Below are positions 47,113-56,795 of a stretch of DNA of 64,000 nucleotides, piece by piece (position 1 is the stretch's first letter; the number at the start of each line of letters is the position of its first letter). The position numbers and the translations under genes are program-made. The DNA comes from Pseudomonas monteilii NBRC 103158 = DSM 14164 (GTDB taxonomy: Bacteria; Pseudomonadota; Gammaproteobacteria; Pseudomonadales; Pseudomonadaceae), in assembly GCF_000730605.1 (NCBI RefSeq), contig NZ_BBIS01000014.1, positions 1-64,000 of the forward strand, in the 5' to 3' direction. Below the pieces are notes generated by a model. That model did not search any database. It was given only the letters and a program-made list of their open reading frames with translations, and was not told where the DNA came from.

Positions 47113-48496
47113 GGCCATGCTCCAGCCAGGTCAATGGCGAGGTGTCGGCGTGCGCGAGGCCAAGGCGGTCGAGGGCTTCGTGCCAGTCACCCAGGCGCTG
47201 GGCATCGAGGGCCTGACCAGGCGCGGCCTGTAGTAGCCAGATTCGGGTCGCACCGGCATTGCGCGCCAGTTCGGCGAGCAGTGCCAGGCTGCCGCGGTCG
47301 GGTGAACGCCGTGGGTCGCAGGCGATGGCCAGGCGTGCGGGCGGGAAGCGGCTAAGTTGTTCAAGCAGGCGGTTGCGCGATTCGCGGCTGTCGAGCACAC
47401 CGGCATCGGTCACGTTTTTGGGCAGGGCGGGCGGCCAAGGGCGCTGGTCGTCCAGTTCCAGGCCGACCAGCAGGGCACCGCTGCTGCCGCTTTCCAGCTG
47501 GCCTACGGCAAACTGCGGCAAGGCATCGGGGGCGGGGTCCTGTACGCCGATGCGCTCGCTGCGGGGCATCAGCGCATCTCGCAGGTGCGCGTAGCCGGGC
47601 AGGCTAAGGTCCAGCGTCAGGCGCTCGCGGCCCTGGCGCCAGCGCCACAGGCATAACGCTGCCAGCAGCAAGCGCGGCAGCAGGCCATACACCAGCACTA
47701 CGCCGAGCAGCCAGCTGGCCCAGGCCTGGCGGGCCAGGTCCAGCGCGGGCAAGGTGTCGCCGCTGGCGCGGATCATGGCCTCGTCGGGTATGGCAAAGCC
47801 CAGCAACGAGGGCAGGGCGCCCAGGGCCTGGGTCAGGTGGATGAACGGGTCGGCGGCAAGCAGCGTGGTTTCCCAGACGAAGCCATAGCGCCGGGTCGCC
47901 AGCAAGGCCAGCAGCATGCCCAGCGCGGTGAGCATCGCCAGCAGCCACAGGCCGTGTACCAGCAGGCCGAGCAACCAGCGGTTGAGCCGCTGGCGTTGCA
48001 GCAGCACTAGCAGCGCAGGTGCCAAGTGCGCGGCTTTGGCATCGCGGGCAAAGCGTTCGCTAAGCCATAGCCACAGGCGGCCCAGCCCCGCGCCGTGCTC
48101 GCCACTGATGGCAAGGCCGACGGCCCAGCCCAGCAGCATCAGCAGGTTCAGCCCGAGCAGGCTGCCCAAGGCCCAGAATACGTTGACCGGCCGTTGCCCA
48201 TCGCCCAGGGCGGCCAGTGCCATGCCGGCGCCGCTGAGCACGGCCAGCAGCAACAAGGCCAGCAGCGCCAGGCGCGCCCCCTGCTTCCAGTGGTGCAAGG
48301 CGACAGTCATGCCGTCGCGTTCGGCCAGGCACAGCGCACGGGTTTCGATGCGGGCCGCCAGGTCGCCGCCCAGTTGGCGGGCGCGGCGGTTGGCCTCCTG
48401 GTCTTCCAGAGGGCCGGCATGTTCTTCACGCAGGCGTACCGCTTCGGTGAGCCAGCGCTTGTCCAGTGAAGTGGGTGCAGTCACAAGGTCTTCCAT
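47105..48496 (-). CDS. DUF2868 membrane protein
   Basis: 463 aa. A soluble N-terminus (about 1-65) is followed by helices near 70-95, 110-135, 185-215 and 275-300, and then a C-terminal soluble domain (about 310-463) with LVGLELDD and ARLAIACDPRRSPDRG. The gene precedes and overlaps the DUF3482 GTPase-like gene, a conserved pair in Pseudomonas. Start MEDLVTAPTS at 48496; in-frame codons upstream to 48526 are possible. No function is known; the pair resembles a membrane platform plus a switch NTPase. Confidence 0.8.
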   Translation of the reverse strand: MEDLVTAPTSLDKRWLTEAVRLREEHAGPLEDQEANRRARQLGGDLAARIETRALCLAERDGMTVALHHWKQGARLALLALLLLAVLSGAGMALAALGDGQRPVNVFWALGSLLGLNLLMLLGWAVGLAISGEHGAGLGRLWLWLSERFARDAKAAHLAPALLVLLQRQRLNRWLLGLLVHGLWLLAMLTALGMLLALLATRRYGFVWETTLLAADPFIHLTQALGALPSLLGFAIPDEAMIRASGDTLPALDLARQAWASWLLGVVLVYGLLPRLLLAALCLWRWRQGRERLTLDLSLPGYAHLRDALMPRSERIGVQDPAPDALPQFAVGQLESGSSGALLVGLELDDQRPWPPALPKNVTDAGVLDSRESRNRLLEQLSRFPPARLAIACDPRRSPDRGSLALLAELARNAGATRIWLLQAAPGQALDAQRLGDWHEALDRLGLAHADTSPLTWLEHGHD

Positions 48497-48550
48497 TGCA
48501 CAGGTCAGGGCAGAAGCATAACCCACACGCCCGGTGCTATCCTCGCTGGC

Positions 48551-49066
48551 ATGAATACATCACTCCCCCTCAGCCTGATCGCGGCATACGCTGAAAACCG
48601 CGTGATCGGCATCGACAACTCCATGCCCTGGCATTTGCCGGGTGATTTCAAATACTTCAAGGCCACCACCCTGGGCAAGCCGATCATCATGGGGCGCAAG
48701 ACCTGGGACTCGCTGGGGCGGCCACTGCCCGGGCGGTTGAACATCGTCGTCAGCCGCCAGCCGGGGCTTGAGCTGGCAGGCGCCGAGGTGTTCGCTTCCC
48801 TTGAGGAGGCGCTGGTGCGGGCCGAGCAGTGGGCGCGTGAGCAAGGCGTTGATGAGCTGATGCTGATTGGCGGGGCGCAGCTGTATGGGCAGGCGCTGGA
48901 GAAAGGGCTGGTCAGCCGGATGTACCTGACGCGGGTGGAAATGGCACCGGAAGGGGACGCGTGGTTCCCGGCGTTTGATGAGGGGCAGTGGAAGCTGGCG
49001 TCGAGTGAGGCGCAGGCTGAAGAAGGTAAGCCTGCCTATCACTTCGAGGTCTGGGACAGGGTTTGA
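48551..49066 (+). CDS. folA: Dihydrofolate reductase
   Basis: Reduces dihydrofolate to tetrahydrofolate with NADPH; the trimethoprim target. 171 aa, chromosomal type. Motifs: GIDNSMPWHLPGDFKYFK (catalytic Asp), MGRKTWDSLGRPLPGR, IGGAQLYGQALEKG and a C-terminal strand. Divergent from the DUF2868 gene by 54 nt. Followed by an imperfect hairpin (49074-49092). Confidence 0.96.
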   Translation: MNTSLPLSLIAAYAENRVIGIDNSMPWHLPGDFKYFKATTLGKPIIMGRKTWDSLGRPLPGRLNIVVSRQPGLELAGAEVFASLEEALVRAEQWAREQGVDELMLIGGAQLYGQALEKGLVSRMYLTRVEMAPEGDAWFPAFDEGQWKLASSEAQAEEGKPAYHFEVWDRV

Positions 49067-49073
49067 GATTGCC

Positions 49074-49294
49074 GGGGCTGCTTTGCAACCCCATCGCAGG
49101 CACAGCAAGACAGCTGGTCCCAAATACGGAGTTTTTCGGCTTCGGCCTGCGTCATGTCGTACTGGGGCATGGTGTGGCTTTTTCCCTAGGAGTGTTCGCT
49201 AACGCGAGCTAGCAGTATAGCGATGCTGCCAGCCGCCTGTTGTTCACTCCCCACGCCATTGCGTTACGGGATATTGGGGCTGTATAGCAGCCCC
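49074..49294. terminator. Hairpins in the folA-tcyP gap
   Basis: Two stems: imperfect GGGGCTGCTTTGCAACCCC (49074-49092) after folA, and GGGGCTG/CAGCCCC (49276-49282, 49288-49294) just past the stop of the convergent transporter gene. The 238-nt gap holds no gene that I can support. Confidence 0.6.
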
Positions 49295-49304
49295 GGGTGA
49301 TCCG

Positions 49305-50696
49305 TCAGGTATGGCTCAACTCGGCATGCTCATCACCCGCCAGCACAGCTTTGTCAGTCTCTTTCAGCAATTGGCTGGTCACCACACCTGCTGTCATCGA
49401 ACCGTTCACGTTCAACGCCGTGCGCCCCATGTCGATCAGCGGCTCCACCGAAATCAGCAATGCCACCAGCTCCACCGGCAAGCCCATGGCCGGCAGCACG
49501 ATCAGCGCGGCAAAGGTGGCACCACCGCCTACACCGGCAACCCCTGCCGAGCTCAACGTGACGATGGCCACCAGGGTGGCGATCCACAGCGGGTCGAAGG
49601 TATCGATGCCCACTGCCGGTGCAACCATCACCGCCAGCATGGCGGGGTAAAGGCCGGCACAGCCGTTCTGGCCAATGGTGGTGCCGAACGATGCGCTGAA
49701 GCTGGCAATCGACTGCGGCACGCCCAGGCGGCGGGTTTGCGCCTCGATGTTCAGCGGAATGCTGGCGGCGCTGGAGCGGCTGGTGAAGGCGAAGGTCAGC
49801 ACCGGCCACACCTTGCGGAAGAAGCGCAGCGGGCTCACGCCAGCGGCGGCGAGGATGATGCCGTGCACCACGAACATCAGCGCCAGGCCCAGGTACGACA
49901 CCACCACGAAGCTGCCCAGCTTGAGGATGTCTTCCATGTTCGAGCTGGCCACTACCTTGGTCATCAACGCCAGCACGCCATACGGGGTCAGTTTCATCAC
50001 CACGCGCACCAGGCGCATCACCCAGGCTTGCAGGGTGTCGATGGCCGACAGGGCACGTTCGCCTTTCTCGGCATCGTCCTTGATCAGCTGCAAGGCCGCC
50101 AGGCCGATGAACACGGCAAAGATCACCACGCTGATGATCGAAGTCGGCTTGGCCCGCGCCAGGTCACCCACAGGGTTGCTGGGGATGAACGACAGCAGCA
50201 GTTGCGGGATGTTGAGGTCGGCGACCTTGCCGGCATAGTCGCTGTGGATAACCTGCATGCGTGCGCTTTCCTGGGCGCCGGCCACCAGGCCTTCGGCGCT
50301 GAGGCCGAACAGGTTGGTCAGCACGATGCCTATCAGCGCGGCAATGGCGGTGGTCAGCAGCAGGGTGCCGATGCTCAGCACGCTGATGCGGCCCAGCGAA
50401 GAGGCATTGTGCAGGCGTGCCACGGCGCTGAGAATCGAGGCGAAGATCAGCGGCATGACGATCATCTGCAACAGGCCGACATAGCCGTTGCCGACCAGGT
50501 CGAGCCAGGCGATGGTGGCCTTGAGCACCGGGTGGCCCGCGCCGTAGATCGTGTGCAGGGCCAGGCCGAAGAGCACACCCAGCACCAGGCCCAGCAGCAC
50601 CTTCTTGGCCAGGCTCCAGTCGGTACGGCGGGTTTGTGCCAGGCCCAGCAACAGGGCCAGGAACGCCAGCAGGTTAAGGGACAGCGGCAGGTTCAT
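49305..50696 (-). CDS. tcyP: L-cystine:cation symporter, TcyP/YdjN type
   Basis: 463 aa (same length as E. coli YdjN/TcyP), DAACS family with about eight helices and two re-entrant loops. Signature areas: [20 protein letters not shown] (Ser-rich hairpin), [19 protein letters not shown] and [19 protein letters not shown]. Start at 50696 with GGAG 6 nt upstream. A TTATTCC-type element at 50803-50823 on the minus strand fits CysB-controlled cystine uptake. A general dicarboxylate carrier is the alternative, but the NGCAG segment and length favour cystine. Confidence 0.88.
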   Translation of the reverse strand: MNLPLSLNLLAFLALLLGLAQTRRTDWSLAKKVLLGLVLGVLFGLALHTIYGAGHPVLKATIAWLDLVGNGYVGLLQMIVMPLIFASILSAVARLHNASSLGRISVLSIGTLLLTTAIAALIGIVLTNLFGLSAEGLVAGAQESARMQVIHSDYAGKVADLNIPQLLLSFIPSNPVGDLARAKPTSIISVVIFAVFIGLAALQLIKDDAEKGERALSAIDTLQAWVMRLVRVVMKLTPYGVLALMTKVVASSNMEDILKLGSFVVVSYLGLALMFVVHGIILAAAGVSPLRFFRKVWPVLTFAFTSRSSAASIPLNIEAQTRRLGVPQSIASFSASFGTTIGQNGCAGLYPAMLAVMVAPAVGIDTFDPLWIATLVAIVTLSSAGVAGVGGGATFAALIVLPAMGLPVELVALLISVEPLIDMGRTALNVNGSMTAGVVTSQLLKETDKAVLAGDEHAELSHT

Positions 50697-50802
50697 TGAA
50701 GCTCCAGCGAAAAAAAGCAAAGGAAGCATCGCCTCTGTGAGCGATTGCGAACGGAAATGCTAACAGGCTGAAAACAAACGAATTTATATCCAAATGGAAT
50801 GT

Positions 50803-50823
50803 GCATATTCGTTTATGGAATAA
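50803..50823 (-). promoter_or_regulatory. Putative CysB-type site upstream of tcyP
   Basis: On the minus strand it reads TTATTCCATAAACGAATATG. TTATTCC and ACGAATAT are identical to 12000-12017 before the esterase gene, with one extra base between them. It lies about 107 nt upstream of the tcyP start. The 244-nt gap to the divergent gene pchP is otherwise A/T-rich and unassigned. Confidence 0.55.
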
Positions 50824-50940
50824 CGGCGTGTCGCAGATTGCAATGAACACGGCGTTTGCAGCTGCATGAAGGTCGTTATCGAGGGCCGTTGACGGGGAAT
50901 GTTGCACTAGCGTTTCCGGGTCATTTCAGGAGATTCGTAC

Positions 50941-51996
50941 ATGAAGCGCGCCCCTAAAGCCGTGGCCCTCGGCCTGTCCCTGCTGTTCAGTATCGAAACC
51001 TTCGCCACCGAGCTCAAGCATTGGCCTGCAGAAGCAGCCAAACAGCTCGACAGCATGATTGCCGCAAATGCCAACAAAGGTAATTACGCGGTGTTCGACA
51101 TGGACAACACCAGTTACCGCTATGACCTTGAAGAGGCCCTGCTGCCATTCATGGAAAACAAGGGGCTGCTGAGCCGCGACAAGCTCGACCCGTCGTTGAA
51201 GCTGATGCCGTTCAAGGACACCGCCGAGCACAAGGAAAGCCTGTTCAGCTACTACTACCGGTTGTGCGAAGTTGACGACATGGTCTGCTATCCGTGGGTG
51301 GCCCAGGTGTTCTCGGGCTTTACCCTGAAGGAGCTGAAAGTGCAGGTGGATGAGCTGATGGCCTCCACCAAGCCGATCCCCAGCACCTATTACGACGGGG
51401 ACCAGGTCAAGGCCATCGAGGTACAGCCGCCCAAGGTCTTCAAAGGCCAGGCCGAGCTGTACAACAAGCTGATGGAGAACGGCATCGAGGTGTACGTGAT
51501 TTCGGCGGCTTCGGAAGAGCTGGTGCGCATGGTCGCGTCAGACCCCAAGTACGGGTACAACGTGAAGCCGCAGAACGTGATTGGTGTGAGCCTGCTGCTG
51601 AAAGACCGCGTCAATGGCCAGCTGACCACGGCACGCAAGCAGATCAGCGCCGGGCACTATGACGCCAAGGCCAACGAAGGGCTGGAACTGACCCCGTACC
51701 TGTGGACCCCCGCCACCTGGATGGCGGGCAAGCAGGCGGCGATCCTGACCTATATCGATGAGTGGAAGAAGCCGGTGCTGGTGGGGGGCGACACGCCGAC
51801 CAGTGACGGTTACATGCAGTTTCATGGGGTGGATGTAGGCAAGGGCGGTATTCACCTGTGGATAAACCGCAAGGCCAAGTACATGGACCAGCTTAACGGG
51901 ATGATTGCCAAGAATGCGGCGGCGCAGGCCAAGGAAGGGCTCTTGGTGACGGCGGACAAGAACTGGGTGATCGTGACGCCGGAGCAGATCCAGTAG
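50941..51996 (+). CDS. pchP: Phosphorylcholine phosphatase
   Basis: 351-aa periplasmic HAD phosphatase releasing choline from phosphorylcholine. A signal peptide of 22 residues is expected. DMDNT lies at 53-57, SAA at 188-190, Lys264 and GDTPTSD at 283-289. After removing 22 residues these become D31, S166, K242 and G261, exactly the catalytic numbering reported for P. aeruginosa PchP. No choline-catabolism genes adjoin. Confidence 0.95.
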   Translation: MKRAPKAVALGLSLLFSIETFATELKHWPAEAAKQLDSMIAANANKGNYAVFDMDNTSYRYDLEEALLPFMENKGLLSRDKLDPSLKLMPFKDTAEHKESLFSYYYRLCEVDDMVCYPWVAQVFSGFTLKELKVQVDELMASTKPIPSTYYDGDQVKAIEVQPPKVFKGQAELYNKLMENGIEVYVISAASEELVRMVASDPKYGYNVKPQNVIGVSLLLKDRVNGQLTTARKQISAGHYDAKANEGLELTPYLWTPATWMAGKQAAILTYIDEWKKPVLVGGDTPTSDGYMQFHGVDVGKGGIHLWINRKAKYMDQLNGMIAKNAAAQAKEGLLVTADKNWVIVTPEQIQ

Positions 51997-51998
51997 GC

Positions 51999-52361
51999 TC
52001 ATGGTACGTGTACCGTGATTCGATAACTGCCGCTGGAAACACGTTTGCCGTAGCGGTCGTGAATGGCGAACGTGTGACCGGCCAGGGGCTCTTGATGAAT
52101 GACCGTGGTGTACTCGCCAGAGAAAATGTTCTCGGCTTGCAAATGGACAGGGGGTGCGTCTGATGGAAGAAAGGCGCTGGGGCAATCGGTAAGCACCAAG
52201 CGCCCTTGTTCGGCATCCCAGGCATGGCGACAACCAGGTACATGTACCGAGCCCCTGAAACTGATGGCTCCGGTCATTGCACGCTCCTGACCTTGGGTAG
52301 AGGTGGGTACCAGGCATGCGTACCCTATGGTCACGCTGTACAGCAGGCTTTTCCAACTCAT
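51999..52361 (-). CDS. Small secreted protein with a fimbrin-like segment
   Basis: About 120 aa with a signal-like N-terminus (KSLLYSVTIGYACLVPTSTQG). The mature start AISFRGSVHVPGC resembles the GxIxFxGxIxxPxC strand of type 1 pilus subunits, with a second Cys in LTDCPSAF, but the protein is only about 95 residues after cleavage and no chaperone or usher gene adjoins. A C-terminal strand SYRITVHVP could be the subunit's closing strand. Start may be 52370. Function unknown. Confidence 0.6.
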   Translation of the reverse strand: MSWKSLLYSVTIGYACLVPTSTQGQERAMTGAISFRGSVHVPGCRHAWDAEQGRLVLTDCPSAFLPSDAPPVHLQAENIFSGEYTTVIHQEPLAGHTFAIHDRYGKRVSSGSYRITVHVP

Positions 52362-52414
52362 GGCTGCCATTGCCCCCTAAGGCTGCTTTTTAGGCAGTAT
52401 GGGAGCGGAAAAGC

Positions 52415-52443
52415 AAAAAAAACCGGCGCACGGGGCGCCGGTT
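52415..52443 (-). terminator. Rho-independent terminator of ilvD
   Basis: Read on the minus strand: AACCGGCGC (from 52443), loop CCCGT, GCGCCGGTT, then a T-run (plus-strand A-run 52415-52422). Confidence 0.9.
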
Positions 52444-52461
52444 GGTGTTTTCAGACGCTTC

Positions 52462-54303
52462 TTACAGGCCTTCCAACATAGCCTTGTTGCGCACAGCACC
52501 CTTGTCGGCACTGGTCGCCAGCAGGGCGTAGGCCTTCAGCGCAGTGGTCACCTTGCGTGGGCGTACTTCGGCAGGCTTCCAGCCCTTCTTGTCCTGCTCT
52601 ACACGACGCTCAGCCAGCTCTTCATCGCTGACCAGCAGGTTGATCGAACGGTTAGGGATGTCGATCAATACCTTGTCGCCATCGCGCACCAGGCCGATGG
52701 CGCCACCAGCAGCAGCCTCAGGCGAGGCGTGGCCGATCGACAGGCCCGAAGTGCCGCCCGAGAAGCGGCCGTCGGTGAGCAGGGCGCAAGCCTTGCCCAG
52801 GCCTTTGGACTTCAGGTACGAGGTCGGGTACAGCATTTCCTGCATGCCCGGGCCGCCTTTCGGGCCTTCGTAGCGGATGATCACGATGTCGCCGGCCTTC
52901 ACTTCGTCAGCGAGGATGCCGCGTACGGCGCTGTCCTGGCTTTCGAAGATTTTCGCGGTGCCTTCGAACACGTGGATCGACTCGTCGACACCGGCGGTTT
53001 TCACCACGCAACCGTCGAGTGCGATGTTGCCGTACAGCACGGCCAGGCCGCCTTCTTGCGAATAAGCGTGCTCGAAGCTGCGGATGCAGCCGTTTTCGCG
53101 GTCGTCATCCAGGGTTTCCCAACGGGTCGACTGGCTGAACGCGGTCTGGGTCGGGATGCCGGCAGGGCCTGCCTTGAAGAAGGTGTGCACGGCTTCGTCA
53201 TCGGTCTGGGTGATGTCCCATTTGGCGATGGCTTCTTCCATGCTGCGGCTGTGCACGGTCGGCAGGTCGGTGTGCAGCAGGCCGCCACGGGCCAGCGAAC
53301 CGAGGATGCTGAAGATGCCGCCGGCGCGGTGTACGTCTTCCATGTGGTACTTCTGGATGTTCGGCGCCACTTTGCACAGCTGTGGCACTTTGCGCGACAG
53401 GCGGTCGATGTCGCGCAGGTCGAACGCCACCTCGCCTTCCTGGGCGGCAGCCAGCAGGTGCAGGATGGTGTTGGTCGAGCCACCCATGGCGATGTCGAGC
53501 ATCATGGCGTTTTCGAACGCCTTGAAGTTGGCGATGCTGCGCGGCAGTACCGACTCGTCGTTCTCGCCGTAGTAGCGCTTGCACAGCTCCACGATGGTGC
53601 GGCCGGCGGTGAGGAACAGCTGCTCGCGGTCGGAGTGAGTGGCCAGAGTCGAGCCGTTGCCCGGCAGGGCGAGGCCCAGGGCTTCGGTCAGGCAGTTCAT
53701 CGAGTTGGCGGTGAACATGCCGGAGCACGAACCGCAGGTCGGGCAGGCGCTACGCTCGTACTCGGCGACTTTTTCGTCCGAAGCCGTGGAGTCGGCGGCG
53801 ATGACCATGGCGTCGACCAGGTCCAGGCCGTGGCTGGCCAGTTTGGTCTTGCCGGCTTCCATCGGGCCGCCGGAAACGAAGATCACCGGGATGTTCAGGC
53901 GCAGGGCGGCCATCAGCATGCCGGGGGTGATCTTGTCGCAGTTGGAAATGCACACAATGGCGTCGGCGCAGTGGGCGTTGACCATGTATTCCACGGCGTC
54001 GGCAATGATCTCGCGGCTTGGCAGCGAGTACAGCATGCCGTCGTGGCCCATGGCGATGCCGTCATCGACCGCGATGGTGTTGAATTCCTTGGCCACGCCA
54101 CCGGCGCGCTCGATTTCGCGGGCAACCAGTTGGCCCAGGTCCTTCAGGTGCACGTGGCCCGGGACGAACTGGGTGAACGAGTTGGCGATGGCGATGATCG
54201 GTTTCTTGAAGTCTTCGTCCTTCATCCCGGTGGCGCGCCACAGGGCACGGGCGCCGGCCATGTTGCGGCCTTGGGTGGACGTCTTGGAACGATAATCAGG
54301 CAT
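52462..54303 (-). CDS. ilvD: Dihydroxyacid dehydratase
   Basis: Fe-S dehydratase of branched-chain amino-acid synthesis, 613 aa. Cluster Cys residues are seen in [12 protein letters not shown] and [12 protein letters not shown], with the substrate region [17 protein letters not shown] near the C-terminus. Acts downstream of acetohydroxyacid isomeroreductase; with ilvA (24 kb upstream) it serves isoleucine synthesis. Monocistronic with its own terminator. Confidence 0.97.
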   Translation of the reverse strand: MPDYRSKTSTQGRNMAGARALWRATGMKDEDFKKPIIAIANSFTQFVPGHVHLKDLGQLVAREIERAGGVAKEFNTIAVDDGIAMGHDGMLYSLPSREIIADAVEYMVNAHCADAIVCISNCDKITPGMLMAALRLNIPVIFVSGGPMEAGKTKLASHGLDLVDAMVIAADSTASDEKVAEYERSACPTCGSCSGMFTANSMNCLTEALGLALPGNGSTLATHSDREQLFLTAGRTIVELCKRYYGENDESVLPRSIANFKAFENAMMLDIAMGGSTNTILHLLAAAQEGEVAFDLRDIDRLSRKVPQLCKVAPNIQKYHMEDVHRAGGIFSILGSLARGGLLHTDLPTVHSRSMEEAIAKWDITQTDDEAVHTFFKAGPAGIPTQTAFSQSTRWETLDDDRENGCIRSFEHAYSQEGGLAVLYGNIALDGCVVKTAGVDESIHVFEGTAKIFESQDSAVRGILADEVKAGDIVIIRYEGPKGGPGMQEMLYPTSYLKSKGLGKACALLTDGRFSGGTSGLSIGHASPEAAAGGAIGLVRDGDKVLIDIPNRSINLLVSDEELAERRVEQDKKGWKPAEVRPRKVTTALKAYALLATSADKGAVRNKAMLEGL

Positions 54304-54580
54304 GAAACACTCCTGGCGGCTTAATCAGGTCACAAAAAGGGGAGTGAGCTTCTCTTGTCCTTTGCGCCGCAGGCCGGTTGCCACTGGCACGGATGAGGCC
54401 GAAGACCGCGCGGGATCGCCGCGTGCTTGGCCAGAGCTCATAAACCCGCCGGGGATGACTGGCGATGAATAGGCCGATTCTACACCGCTGGCGCGGCGAG
54501 GGAATGAAGATGTGCCTGGTCGGTGAATTTGCCCGTACAGCCGGTACCTGTAGGACGCTTCCGAAACATCCCCCAACGGG

Positions 54581-54780
54581 CTGACTTGCGCACCTCGAAT
54601 AACTATCATCCGGCCGCCGCATGTGCGGTTTAACGAGATAACCCTCAATGGACCTTCCCAGTTACCGGTTCCACATGAACCTGCTATCTGGCACTGAGCG
54701 CGCCGCCGCCAGGGCTGCCGAAGGCTTGAGTCCGCGAGGCTGAAGTCTGCAGGCGCCTGCGTCGGCGCCTGGAGAACTTC
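54581..54780 (+). promoter_or_regulatory. Possible regulatory leader of the mgtE gene
   Basis: The longest geneless stretch is 54304-54780. Candidate promoter: CTGACT (54581-54586), 17-bp spacer, TATCAT (54604-54609). The transcript would have a 165-nt leader with a small stem CCGC/GCGG (about 54615-54628), a possible 31-codon ORF (54648-54743), and a perfect hairpin CAGGCGCC/GGCGCCTG (54750-54757, 54764-54771) whose last base is the first G of the GGAG ribosome-binding site (54771-54774). This layout could allow Mg-dependent or translational control; I recognise no named riboswitch. The 54304-54580 part shows nothing I can support. Confidence 0.4.
54648..54743 (+). CDS. Possible 31-aa leader peptide upstream of mgtE
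   Basis: ATG at 54648, stop TGA at 54741-54743. The peptide starts MDLPSYRFHMNLLSG and ends in an Ala/Arg-rich segment. Only a weak GAGA element precedes it. It ends 7 nt before the hairpin at 54750-54771, the arrangement expected for a translated leader that influences a downstream structure. It could equally be a chance ORF in GC-rich DNA. Confidence 0.3.
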   Translation: MDLPSYRFHMNLLSGTERAAARAAEGLSPRG

Positions 54781-55437
54781 ATGCAACATCAAATCGATAA
54801 AAACACCCTTCAGTCGAACGCCCATGCAGCCCTGGAGGCCCAACGGCGCGAAGCGACAGAGGACTTTCACAAGGGCGCTTCAATCACCAACCATGTCGGT
54901 AACTTGCGCGATGCGACCCTTGGTTTGCTCTACCGAAAGCGCGTGCTATGGCTGGTTTTGCTGGTGTTTGGCAACCTGTTTTCTGGGGCGGGTATCGCCG
55001 CTTTCGAGGAAACCATCGCCGCCCATATCGCCTTGGTATTCTTCCTGCCATTGCTGGTGGACAGCGGCGGTAATGCTGGTGCTCAGTCTGCAACGCTGAT
55101 GGTACGAGGCCTGGCGACGGGTGAAGTGGCCATGCGTGACTGGTGGCGCATGTTGGGTCGGGAGTTCGGGGTTGCATTGGCTCTGGGATGCACCATGGCT
55201 GTTGCCGTGGCGTCCTTGGGGGTACTGCGCGGCGGGCCGCAAATTGCCCTGATCGTAGCCAGCAGCATGGTGATCATCGTACTGGTTGGAAGCCTGATCG
55301 GCATGAGCCTGCCATTTCTGCTGAGCCGCTTGCGGCTGGACCCAGCGACAGCCAGCGGGCCACTGATTACATCGATTGCCGATGCAGCGGGGGTATTGGT
55401 GTACTTCGGGATTGCGACGCACGTTCTGGATATTTGA
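54781..55437 (+). CDS. MgtE-type transmembrane magnesium channel domain protein (no CBS domain)
   Basis: 218 aa: a short cytoplasmic N-terminus (about 1-50) leads directly into the MgtE integral-membrane domain, about five helices (about 55-215). Motifs VDSGGNAGAQSATLMVRGLA and the C-terminal TSIADAAGVLVYFGIA match MgtE/SLC41 pores, including the Asp lining the channel. The regulatory N and CBS domains of full MgtE (about 450 aa) are absent, so the pore is not gated in the usual Mg-sensing way, and control may lie in the mRNA leader. Confidence 0.85.
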   Translation: MQHQIDKNTLQSNAHAALEAQRREATEDFHKGASITNHVGNLRDATLGLLYRKRVLWLVLLVFGNLFSGAGIAAFEETIAAHIALVFFLPLLVDSGGNAGAQSATLMVRGLATGEVAMRDWWRMLGREFGVALALGCTMAVAVASLGVLRGGPQIALIVASSMVIIVLVGSLIGMSLPFLLSRLRLDPATASGPLITSIADAAGVLVYFGIATHVLDI

Positions 55438-55444
55438 AGCGGGC

Positions 55445-55463
55445 CGGGGGCGCAAGGCCCCCG
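55445..55463. terminator. Hairpin between mgtE and rlmI
   Basis: CGGGGGC/GCCCCCG (55445-55451, 55457-55463), loop GCAAG, between convergent genes. Confidence 0.7.
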
Positions 55464-55474
55464 ACCGACAGCAA

Positions 55475-56671
55475 TCAGCTGTTTGGCAGCAAGCGGCAGG
55501 TGATGCTCTTGATGTAGCGGGTCTCGGCGATGGCCGGGTGCACCGGGTGGTCCGGGCCTTGGCCGCCGCGCTCAAGCAGCTGCAGGTTGCGGTCCAGGTG
55601 GCGGGCGCTGGTCAGCAGGATGTTGTGCAGGTCGTCCTCGGGCAGGTGCATCGAGCACGAGGCGCTGACCAGGATGCCGTCCTTGCTCAGCATGCGCATG
55701 GCCTGCTCGTTCAGGCGGCGGTAGGCCGCTTCACCGTTCTTCAGGTCTTTCTTGCGCTTGATGAAGGCGGGTGGGTCGGCAATGATCACGTCGAAGCGCT
55801 CTTCGGCGGCCTTCAGTTCGCGCAAGGCCTCGAACACGTCGCCTTCGATGCAGGTCATTTTCTCGCTGATGCCGTTGAGTGCCGCGTTGCGCTCCACGCC
55901 ATCCAGGGCAAAGCCCGAAGCATCGACACAGAACACTTCGCTGGCGCCGAAGGCACCCGCTTGCACGCCCCAGCCACCGATGTAGCTGAACAGGTCAAGT
56001 ACACGCTTGCCTTTTACATAGGGGGCCAGGCGCGCACGGTTCATGCGGTGGTCGTAGAACCAGCCGGTCTTCTGGCCTTCACGCACCGGGGCTTCGAACT
56101 TGACGCCGTTCTCTTCCAGCGGCACCCAGTCCGGTACTTCGCCGTAGACGGTTTCGACATAGCGCTGCAAGCCTTCGGCGTCACGTGCGGCGGAGTCGTT
56201 CTTGAACAGGATGCCGCTTGGCTTGAGCACCTGAACCAGGGCGGCGATCACGTCGTCCTTGTGCGCTTCCATGGTGGCCGAGGCCAACTGCACCACGAGG
56301 ATGTCGAAGAAGCGGTCGACCACCAGGCCCGGCAGCAGGTCGGAGTCGCCATAGACCAGGCGGTAGCACGGCTGGTCGAACAGGCGTTCACGCAGCGACA
56401 GGGCGACGTTCAGGCGGTGAACCAGCAGCGACTTGTCCAGCGGCAGCTTGATGTCGCGCGACAGCAAGCGGGCGCAGATCAGGTTGTTCGGGCTGAGTGC
56501 AACGATGCCCAGAGGCTTGCCGTTGGCTGCCTCGAGAACAGCCTGCTGACCGGCCTGGAAGCCTTGCAGCGGGGTCGCGCTGACGTCGACTTCGTTGCTG
56601 TAGACCCACAGGTGGCCGGCGCGCAGACGGCGGTCGGCATTGGCTTTGAGGCGAAGGCTGGGCAGGGACAT
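55475..56671 (-). CDS. rlmI: 23S rRNA m5C methyltransferase RlmI-type
   Basis: 398 aa, same size as E. coli RlmI (m5C1962). N-terminal PUA-like domain (RLRAGHLWVYSNEV) and a C-terminal SAM-dependent domain with DLFSYIGGWGVQAG, VDASGFAL, IIADPPAF and ASCSMHL (catalytic Cys). Start at 56671 (MSLPSLRLKAN) with GGAG 8 nt upstream; the open frame continues upstream to 56872 but into non-family sequence. Divergent from the HDOD gene. Confidence 0.9.
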   Translation of the reverse strand: MSLPSLRLKANADRRLRAGHLWVYSNEVDVSATPLQGFQAGQQAVLEAANGKPLGIVALSPNNLICARLLSRDIKLPLDKSLLVHRLNVALSLRERLFDQPCYRLVYGDSDLLPGLVVDRFFDILVVQLASATMEAHKDDVIAALVQVLKPSGILFKNDSAARDAEGLQRYVETVYGEVPDWVPLEENGVKFEAPVREGQKTGWFYDHRMNRARLAPYVKGKRVLDLFSYIGGWGVQAGAFGASEVFCVDASGFALDGVERNAALNGISEKMTCIEGDVFEALRELKAAEERFDVIIADPPAFIKRKKDLKNGEAAYRRLNEQAMRMLSKDGILVSASCSMHLPEDDLHNILLTSARHLDRNLQLLERGGQGPDHPVHPAIAETRYIKSITCRLLPNS

Positions 56672-56795
56672 GACGTCGCTCCGGGAAAAAAGAGCGGGAG
56701 TATAACCTGTTGGGCCGCACTTCTGTTCGAGGCGCGACAAAGCGCTTGTGCACTCAACTGGGTTAGAATCCCCCGTCCTAAACGAGTGTGCACGT

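Noticed and set aside
49311..50699. Plus-strand open frame opposite tcyP
   Set aside because: His/Gln-rich antisense translation of a membrane protein gene.
52399..54324. Long plus-strand open frame opposite ilvD
   Set aside because: ilvD on the minus strand is full length and conserved; the opposite translation has no recognisable domain.
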